A stretch of DNA of 64,000 nucleotides, from the NCBI RefSeq assembly GCF_000699445.3, contig NC_067195.1, positions 55,904,465 through 55,968,464 on the forward strand, in the 5' to 3' direction. A program made the position numbers and the translations under genes. The stretch comes from Schistosoma haematobium (Eukaryota > Platyhelminthes > Trematoda > Strigeidida > Schistosomatidae). Shown here one piece after another: positions 56,121 through 64,000 of the stretch. The notes below the pieces were generated by a model. It saw nothing but the letters and a program-made list of their open reading frames with translations, was not told the origin of the DNA and did no database searches. How positions within the stretch are numbered: position 1 is the first letter of the stretch; the number at the start of each line of letters is the position of its first letter.

Positions 56121-57737
56121 ACACCGAATCGAGGTACAGCACATTCGGTAGGGAACTCCTAGCTATGTATTGTGCTGTACGGCATTTCCAACACTACATC
56201 GAAGGTCGTGAATTCACTCTTTTCACGGACCATAAACCGCTCACTTTCTCGTTAAGCTCTCCTTCTGACAAGTACTCTCCCGTGAGTCTCGACAACTGGA
56301 CTACATTTCGCAGTTTACTTCAGATATTCAACACATCTCTGGAGCAAACAACGTAGTTGCAGACGCTTTATCTCGTATAACTTCCTTGAACAGTTTCCAA
56401 GGAATCGACCTTCTTAAACTCGCCGAGCTTCAAAAGAAGACAGTGATCTTCAGCACGAGTTATCGTCTACAACCCTTAAACTACGCATCAAACAGATGGG
56501 AACAGGTAAAGAAACCTTACTTTGTGACACATCTACAGGTAGGGATCGCCCAATCGTGCCGAAACATTATCGACGCAATGTCTTCAACACATTGCACAAA
56601 CTTTCGCATCCAGGTGTTCGTGCAACCATCAAGCTTATAGCAGAAAGGTTTTGCTGGCCTGGAATGAATAAAGACGTGAGGGAGTGGGCACGCTCCTGTG
56701 TAAGCTGCCAAAAATCTAAGGTTATCAGACACAATAAATGTCCCTTAGGCTCGTTTAAAACTCCCGATGCCCGTTTCGACCATGTTCATCTGGATTTGGT
56801 AGGACCTTTACCAGATTCAAATGGATACTCTTATCTCTTAACCTGCGTTGACCGTTTCACTCGATGGCCAGAAGCAGTACCTATCAAGGACAGCACTGCT
56901 GAAACAGTGGCCCGCACATTCGTCGAACGATGGGTAGCAAACTTCGGTTGCCCTTCAACCATCACTACAGACCGCGGACGTCAGTTTGAATCTGATCTTT
57001 TCCGTCGTCTGACCACACTTTTAGGAATCACTCGCTTCCGAACGACCGCCTACCATCCACAAGCAAACGGGTTGGTAGAACGTTTTCACCGACAACTGAA
57101 AGCTTCGCTATCAGCTGCAAACGTTTCACAATGGACCGACGCTCTTCCACTCGTCTTACTAGGTATCCGCAATGCAGTGAAAGCTGACATTGGATACACT
57201 GCGGCTCAACTCGTTTATGGAACGACACTTCGACTTCCAGGAGAATTCGTGGATCCTTCATCCTCTTCAATGAACATGGATCTAACCTCCTACACGAACA
57301 AGCTTACAAACGCAATGCGTTCAGTTAAACCTGCTTCCACTCGACCTCAATCAACTGATGTTTTCGTTCAACCTGGCTTACGATATAGTACACACGTTTT
57401 CATTCGTCGAGACTCGCATCGACGACCATTCGAATCAGCATACGAAGGACCCTTCAAAGTTCTTCAACGTGAATCTAAGTACTATATAGTCGATAAGAAC
57501 GGAACAAACGATAGCATCAGCATCGATCGCTTAAAAGCAGCGTATTTAGAAGGAAATCCTATCCACGTCGATTTTCCTTCGGTACAATCGAACGACACGA
57601 CTCCGACACTTACAATACCTCATCCGACAACCAACACACACGATGATACTTCGACAGTATCCGAAAATAAACTTAAAACGACGCGTTCTGGAAGAAGGGT
57701 GAGATTTCCAGAACATTTAAACGACTATTGCACGTAA
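56114..57737 (+). pseudogene. RNase H end and integrase of element B
   Basis: The RNase H end (FTDHKPLTF) lies in a short frame to 56356. After the shared break and a further one-base loss at 56432-56435, integrase is open from 56496 to 57737. Its HHCC and DDE motifs are the same as in element A. Confidence 0.88.
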
Positions 57738-58170
57738 GGCACTTCTCGACATTTTATATTATTTTTAAAAAAAAAACAATTTTAATATGCTTATATATTT
57801 TTATTTCTATTTAAAAAAAAAACAAAACAAAACAATTTTTTTAATGCTATTACGTGTTCATGAGTTTATTTTCCATTTTTTTCCGCCGACATTGTGCTTT
57901 TACGCACATACGAGTGTATTTTCGACATGCACTTACATTTTCTTTTTTCTTTTCCAGGACGGCTGGAAAAGAACGATGACGTTTATGAGGATCCGAAATT
58001 TTCATTGTACATTTTCTTCTTTTACTATGTTGTACCTCCGTCCCATATAGTAAGGAAAGACGACCAGACGCTGCTAAATTTAGTAAGCTATCAGAAGAGT
58101 GTTTACCAACGACAAACTCGTTGGGTTTAAACTTCTGGCTGGCCACGTCTTAGGGTCGTCACTGCCCCAC

Positions 58171-58183
58171 TAGGGGGGGAGTG
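58171..58183 (+). promoter_or_regulatory. Polypurine tract of element B
   Basis: TAGGGGGGGAGTG just before the 3' LTR, with seven G where element A has five. Confidence 0.65.
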
Positions 58184-58186
58184 ATC

Positions 58187-58507
58187 TGTAGCGGTAAATA
58201 AATCCCCAAAATAAATAGCATTAAGTTTTCGACATTGGATGCTGACCATATGTTTTAGTGGACTCATCTAGCTGAAGGCGCTCGGTCAGGCATCCGCACC
58301 AGATCACGTGTGGTAACGCCATGCTCAACATCAACCGCAATCGCTAGCCAGATTAGATCAGAGAATTCCGATATATTGGTCATCGCCAAATATACTCTTC
58401 CGATCTCCTCGACTCTGTCTTTTGATTTCTCTTGGTGGGAACGAAATATATTAGAAGGTGTTACTGGTGGAAGCGTTGTCAAACACTGAATACCTGTGAC
58501 ATCAACA
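58187..58507 (+). repeat. 3' LTR of gypsy element B
   Basis: 321 bp. A few single changes from the 5' LTR (for example GCCATGCTC for GCCGTGCTC). Confidence 0.95.
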
Positions 58508-58650
58508 GGACCAAGGACAGCATCACACTATGATTTACCAATTTCTTTTCCTCTTTTTTTGTTAACATACCTAGATTCCCGCCTGAAGGTTCTGGTGATC
58601 CCCTGCTACTAGACACGGAAGCCTGTTAAGCGAAAGCTTTTTCTATTCCG
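58508..58650 (+). mobile_element. CR1-like element, last tail piece and 3' UTR
   Basis: GGACCAAGGACAGCATCACA continues the tail cut at 53278, as shown by the intact tail of the older copy at about 43779. UTR-like DNA follows to about 58650. Confidence 0.75.
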
Positions 58651-58715
58651 TCCACAACCATTTGTACCATTTGATTGAGTTTTTAGCGCCACGTTTCACT
58701 TTGTACGCCACCGTA

Positions 58716-61700
58716 ATGTCTTACAGATCTCAACTTGCAGAAGTAGATTTAGGAAATCTGCTTATTGAAGATAAGTGTCCTTTGAACCAGTTTAATGAAG
58801 GTATGTCACATAATATTAAGTCATACCACCAACATGGCAGTTTCGTCTTTAGATGATGATCACTATAGAACGATTTCTCTCGATTGCACTCATCATTTTT
58901 TCAAGCTATTTTTCGAAGTAATTGTATTGTACTTTCACGGTTTATTTCAGCTACCGACGGAATCAAATGATTCTGTGTCTGTTTCCATTGTGAGTGATAT
59001 TTATACCTCTTATTGTTGTCTTATTGTCATCAAGTTAGGAAATGTCATCCCATTTTCAGTTATTATTAGTTTCTAGTTACTGATTTTTCTCAATTATCAC
59101 AAAAAATCATGTTCGGTGCTTATTTTCAACCAATGACTAACAAATCTGGTTCACTTTTTGCCGTTCTACTTAGACTCAGATTCTGATTTGTGTATTGAGG
59201 CGAGAAAGCCGACGGTCTGTATCAGTCTTTTCCTAGTTAGCCCCCGTAAGTTCTTTGTTTGCTCTCGAACAAGCCATGGGTGTGAGCACTACTCCATATA
59301 TTAAGTTCCAAGAGTCTATGACTCTGTGAGGAAACTTGTATCCCACATGTATTTTGCTCATTGGCTTTTGAACTCACCTATCAAGTCTCCCGAGTTTTCT
59401 TTTTCTGGTACAATCGAGAGGGTGTTTTAGCCCTAAATTCGTTTACTGGCATTCTGTGCAGTCAAGACAGATCAACTCTTAGGAAAAAAGTCCAACTTGT
59501 CAAGCTACACTGTGTGATAAGCCTCGATATTTAGAAGTTGCATGGGTAGCTGTTCTCTGTACTTTTCACGAAGTATCCAAATCTTAAAGTCGTTTTCAAG
59601 TTTAGATCTCACTATGGTTGTGTATATTATGTTGAAAAACATGTGTATCCAAATTCATAGACGTCCGTCTTAACGCCCATAGGATTTTGAACCCCTTAGC
59701 TGCAACCGCACGCTGGTGTGTCGTGGCTCACTTCTACCTCTAAATCATTGTGAGACGACACTAAAGGCATTGACGCTTCCTTGAAAGTGAAGTTATTAAC
59801 GTTATATTTCAAATGTGCATATTGACACACTTGAGTTCGTTGATAGGCACCAACCACAATCTAGACCAGGTAACCAGAATGTCTAGGTCGGCCTGAAATG
59901 TACACATTGCCCCTCATTACTTCTCGCCACGATAACCTTTTCCTGAAACGATGTTGTTCATTGTCTAACAAGTTGGTTTCCATAAGCGTTATAATGGCCT
60001 TTTTGTTCATTCTTTCTAGTATTTTAAGTATGAAACTGGTTAGGCTAACAGGTCTGCAGTCTGATGAAAGTTGTCTTAATCCTGTTTCTTAAATCGGAGT
60101 GACAGTCTCATCCTTCCATTCCGTAGGTAGCTCCCTCTGGTTGCGTGATAAACTGAATGTCGTTGTGAATGAAACAGGTATGTATAGTGCAATTCTAAAA
60201 TGTAGCTCATCCTGTTGATTTTTCGTGTCTGAAGAGCTTGATTTCTTCAGTACACCGTCTTGATTGAAGTCCACAGTTATTAGCTGACTTATTGACACTG
60301 TTTTTTGATCTAGTCTTTGGTCGAGAGAAGGCTCATGGGTGTAGACTGTCCTGAAGTAATCGTTCATAACTTCTGCTTAGTCCTAGTGCTCTTGTATCAT
60401 TCTAAATGCACTTTTTTCCTTGATTAAACTGGTGATCTATGGGTGTTGTCATTCAGTAATTGATATATGGGAACAGTTGCTTTGGCTACTTGATTGATGT
60501 TTGTGCCAATTGATTCTCATATTTCAGCCGAATTGTATGAATTGTGTTCATGCACTTATTTCAAATCGACCTGTAATGTTTCACAGCATTTGTTGCACCA
60601 AAACTGATGACGACGTCGCAGCGTCTTCTACCTTAGTAAACGTCACATCTGGTTTGTTCAGGGATGGATGTTTTTTTTTCCAGATTGTCCAGAGTATAGA
60701 TGGATGAGTATGGCTTCCGGAACTGACTCCCCTTCTCTCCTGATACACGGGTCGATTTTCTAGTTCTTATTCAAGGCTTCAGATTTGATGACCCACATGT
60801 TGCGACTAACTTCGACTCCTGTAATGAACATCTGTCAACAAAAAGATTTTTAAATTCCGTAATTTAAGAGTTTCATTACTCTCCAAAGTCTATATATGGA
60901 CCATACTTTCAATGTTTTTTACAGCTCCCAAAACCTACTTTTCGTCTCCCCAGAGAGAAAAAGGTTGGCGCTTCCTTTGTCCTGTAATATACCATCTAGA
61001 TCCCCTCAACCAAAGAACTTACTAGATGGGACAGATTTGCACGCTTAAAGGGAATCCAGAATCGTAAGAAGTCCCGCAAAGTTTGGGATCCTGTGTCTGA
61101 ATCATGGAAACCAAGGTGGGGTAAAGACCGGATCGATGATTTTAAAGACAAATGGGTACTTGAAGTTCCGGATAACGCAGGTAAAATACGTTATCGGTTT
61201 AAAATTTGCCTTACTAGATCCCTATGAGGACCAGTTTGCCAAATTATCACAAGCTAAAAAGGAACGTAGAGCCAAAAACGAGCTCCAGCGTCTCCGCAAT
61301 ATTGCCCGAACTGTCAAAGCGGGACAAGGTAAGTCATCAACTGCTTTTTCCAGCGAGATTGTTTGAACATGTCCGTTTGCTACCAAACTATTCACATAAT
61401 TATTGACTTTCATCAAATTAAGTAAGGTTTATACTCAATAATATGCCTTGGAAAATATTTCCCAAATGCTATCTTTGTTCAAGATTTCCTACATTAAAAG
61501 CGCATGGTAAGCTGTAAGTCCAAAGGTGTACTCTGAATTGACCTCTGGAGATACCATATTTCTACTTGCAGTTATTTCAGACGAACCTATCTCAACTAAT
61601 TTGAAACGTAAACAACCCAAGATATCATACACATATGTATTAATTTAAGTCATCATACCATTCAACACTAACTAGAAATCAACAAAACAGTATATAAAAG

Positions 61701-62643
61701 CATTAAAAATAATAGTAATGGTAGTATAAAACTAAATAGATATTTATTAAAGTAGATAAATTCATAATAAAACATGCTAAGATTTAGGGAAATGTAAAGA
61801 CCGAGTACGTCTGTTTTCACAATGAGTGTTTTTTAAAGTGCGCGTATATATTAACTATGCACTTTTTTGTACTGGATCAATCCTCACAGTCAAGCTGCGC
61901 TTTTGTATTTGGAAGTTGTTTCTGTCATATTGACTAACTCACTGGTGTTGTTCTCCATTGCTAATGCACTCCATCTAACTTGAAACGAAAATGCAGCAGA
62001 ACCCAATAAGTTGACCTTCTAGATTTCTAAGATGATAGTCTAGTTTTAGTAGTTAATCTGACTGAGATACTAGCCAGAGTTTGTGAGCTAGCCGTAATCC
62101 TATCTAATTGGTGTTGACTTCTGATCATCCCGGTTTGTGTCAGAAGACTAAGGGGCTCTTAAAATAACCGCAAAAAAATCAATTTTGGTAATATAATGTC
62201 TTGAATATTATGCTCTATAGTCATCTGATGCCTTACTAGAGTTCGTAAAAAGCAGACAAGGATAAGCTAGGCTGGTCGCAGACCTAGGCGTAAATATATT
62301 GATCAAATATTCACCCTTAGATCATAAAACATAGACATACCTGCTAATTCACATCTGCAATTGTATTTCTTGGTCTTAAGGCAGCTTTCAATCCCGTTAG
62401 TCAGCACGTTTTACGACAATCTGTTTTTGAAAGGCATCTCAAATCTCTACCCGAATACCAATAGTCGTGTTAGGTCTTATGATGAATTGTCGTCAGAATT
62501 GGGAGTTTTTATTAGTGGTCTATCAGGACTGTTCACTTTCCCCATCTTTGATTCAACTTCGTCATAGATATCCCTTTAAAGTTAATGGTTTCATCTGAGT
62601 TTTCAGACATTCATCTCCTACCAGTAGATTGAATGCTGGTTTA

Positions 62644-62689
<46 letters not shown>

Positions 62690-63050
62690 TGCTATAAGAC
62701 TTAAGGATTAAAAAACAGTAACCTTATTTTACCAGCTCCTCCTATTGGCGTTTTAACGGAATCACAGTCGTCTAAAACTGAACTGTCACGTGCTTTCGCA
62801 ATTGCTCAAAACTCTGATGCATCAATGGGTCGTTTTTCTGCTCCAGTGGATAGCCGAAAACTTTCTAAGAAAGTTGAGTAAGTTTATTTTGTATTCTGCC
62901 TAACATCTGTTTCATTATAGAAAACGATCTAAGAAAAGAATTCCACTGAGTCAAGTTGTTCAAAGTACTAAAAAGAGTAAACAGAATAAGTTAATATCCA
63001 GAACAACAAAAAAGAATAAGATGAGTTCACGCCCTTCTAAAAAGAAATAG
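58716..63050 (+). CDS. RRS1: RRS1, ribosome biogenesis regulatory protein, eight exons
   Basis: Exons: 58716-58800, 58853-58917, 58951-58989, 60925-60963, 61000-61180, 61218-61328, 62736-62877 and 62921-63050. All phases agree, giving about 263 residues. RRS1 works in the nucleolus with RPF2 to load the 5S RNP onto the pre-60S subunit. Family landmarks appear in order: EVDLGNLL, then ELPTES, then RLPREK, then LTRWDRFARLKGIQNRKKSR, then KVWDPVSESW, LEVPDNADPYEDQFAK and KKERRAKNELQRLRNIAR. The tail is lysine-rich (KRSKKR, KKNK, SKKK). The ATG at 58716 precedes SYRSQLAEVDLGNLL and is the first good start. Introns 1, 2, 4, 5 and 7 are 33-52 bp. Introns 3 and 6 (1935 and 1407 bp) hold repeats. It begins just downstream of the CR1/gypsy cluster, so its promoter region must lie in or near it. 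Confidence 0.95.
59180..60720 (-). pseudogene. CR1/L2-like RT relic in RRS1 intron 3
   Basis: Minus-strand frames read NQRELPTEWKDETVTPI near 60100 (RT entry), then CRPVSLTSFILKILERMNKK at about 60000-60060, then DLDILVTWSRLWLVPINE near 59850 (thumb). Near 59700 ALRRTSMNLDTHVF and near 59340 HRVIDSWN follow. Frames are broken many times. It is antisense to RRS1. Confidence 0.7.
62647..62689 (+). repeat. (TA)n microsatellite in RRS1 intron 6
   Basis: About 20 TA units, 47 bp before the exon that starts at 62736. Confidence 0.95.
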
Positions 63051-64000
63051 CTTTTTTGTCAAATAGCTTCTTGTATATAAATAACTATATAAAAATACAC
63101 TTTTCAGTCTATTCTCATTGTTCTTTACGTAGACTTAATAAGGAAGTTGAAACTTGTAAATTGCATTTGAAAAATGGCTTAAAATATCAGTTTGATTTAG
63201 AAATAATTATGGAATAATTCTCATATATGATTTGCCTAATAATAATGCTTTCAGGATTAAAATAAGTTACATCCGCGTAATACAGTTAATTTTGTGATCT
63301 GTACGGTTGTTGGTTTTAAAAATATTTCAGGAAACCTATCAGTAAATTTACATGGATTTTTCAATGTGCAAGCAATCTCGGGTGTCATGTTAGACCATTT
63401 ACTGTGTTTTGGATTTAGTCACTTCCAGCATTTTCTTTTCACAAATGGTTTTATCAAGTTCATTGGACTTGAACTTAATTCTCAAGCTATGACAGTACTT
63501 TCAGCTTTTAATAATTGTTGGTATTGTGTATAGAGCACCAGAGAGAAACATGCAGTCATCGGTTGAAAACGTTCGTTGCGTAATTGACTAATATCTTTTA
63601 AATATTTTTGCAGTCTGAAATACGGCTTTTAAATCATGCCTTTATCCAGCCCGAACATCCGTAAATTAGTGAATCAAGGGTAATAAAAGAAATGCAAAAC
63701 AATCAAACAGATCTTGTCTTTTATATAACAAGTTCGGTTTCTCCTCTATACTATCTTAATTTATCGAACAGAATCATGGTGCTTGTTCACATTTCCAATA
63801 CATCATGTTGTCTTTAATATTTTAGGTGTTAAAATTCAAAAAGGACTCAAAACAATGGTATTTCCCCATTTAAAGTTGCCTGATCTGTGGAACGTCAAAA
63901 TATCTTGCATTGTGCTGATAAGCTGAATAAGAATTACGCTTAATAATCAGGTTTTAATTTCATTAAGACTGAGTTGACTTGTGAAATTCGTATCTTTCAA
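63051..64000. other. Region downstream of RRS1, no gene seen
   Basis: AT-rich DNA. A 79-codon plus-strand frame at 63294-63533 lacks an ATG start and any known domain. The RRS1 3' UTR probably covers the first part. No AATAAA was seen close to the stop. Confidence 0.4.

Larger units (their letters stand above)
53279..58507 (+). mobile_element. Ty3/gypsy CsRn1-clade retrotransposon B, full length, inverted relative to A
   Basis: LTRs 53279-53599 and 58187-58507, with target duplication GGAC (53275-53278 and 58508-58511). Nearly identical to element A, but on the plus strand. It shares the one-base deficit in the RNase H region (near 56279) and adds four further one-base losses, mostly in homopolymers, that break gag and pol (see the findings). 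Confidence 0.95.

Noticed and set aside
62361..62567. 68-codon frame in RRS1 intron 6 as an exon
   Set aside because: The flanking RRS1 exons join in phase without it, and no RRS1 residues are encoded.
1..64000. CRISPR array, rRNA or canonical tRNA genes
   Set aside because: None seen. tRNA-like words occur only inside SINE-type repeats, and the genome is eukaryotic.

Overview
The window is flatworm nuclear DNA, almost certainly from a Schistosoma blood fluke. It is AT-rich and split by introns, many of them only 31-52 bp long. It is crowded with known schistosome repeats: RTE/SR2-like and CR1-like non-LTR elements, Penelope-like elements (PLEs) with GIY-YIG domains, a Smalpha-like SINE with a hammerhead motif, and CsRn1/Boudicca-like Ty3-gypsy elements. 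A selenocysteine-type glutathione peroxidase also fits Schistosoma. No tRNA, rRNA or CRISPR array was seen.

Four host genes or gene parts were rebuilt by hand from exon phases. (1) The N-terminal half of a UVRAG/VPS38-like gene (C2 domain plus coiled coil) lies on the minus strand, 7297 down to 1847, in nine phase-consistent exons. (2) The BARA2-like C-terminal part of a UVRAG-like protein lies on the plus strand at 20124-21719, the opposite orientation. This points to an inversion, a duplication or a misassembly. (3) A complete glutathione peroxidase gene on the minus strand (30002 to 27501) has an in-frame TGA selenocysteine codon, a SECIS-like element and a poly(A) signal. (4) A complete RRS1 (ribosome biogenesis) gene on the plus strand (58716-63050) has eight exons. 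Further exon-like segments near 1.6, 4.8, 38.8-39.4 and 42.2-42.6 kb could not be assigned.

Layout. 0-7.3 kb: the UVRAG N-terminal half, with an RTE relic, a PLE relic and a foldback element among or beside its introns. 7.4-20 kb: transposon-rich, with a CR1-like tail, two PLEs (the second ending in a good hammerhead ribozyme fold), a CR1-like element, and a small gag-only LTR element. A solo LTR of a second family is nested in the gag-only element, and another copy of that LTR lies at 18.7 kb. 20-27 kb: the UVRAG C-terminal exons, SINEs and several long inverted repeats, one of them around TTAGGG-like DNA. 27.5-30 kb: glutathione peroxidase. 30-38 kb: an RTE relic and CR1-like elements with a 90-bp perfect palindrome. 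38.7-43 kb: unassigned exons and PLE tails. 43-58.6 kb: one CR1-like element (PHD, endonuclease and reverse transcriptase in one frame) interrupted by two nearly identical 5.2-kb Ty3-gypsy elements in opposite orientation, 205 bp apart, each with its own 4-bp target duplication. 58.7-63 kb: RRS1.

All host gene models are manual reconstructions from splice-site consensus, phase and remembered family patterns. No database search was possible.
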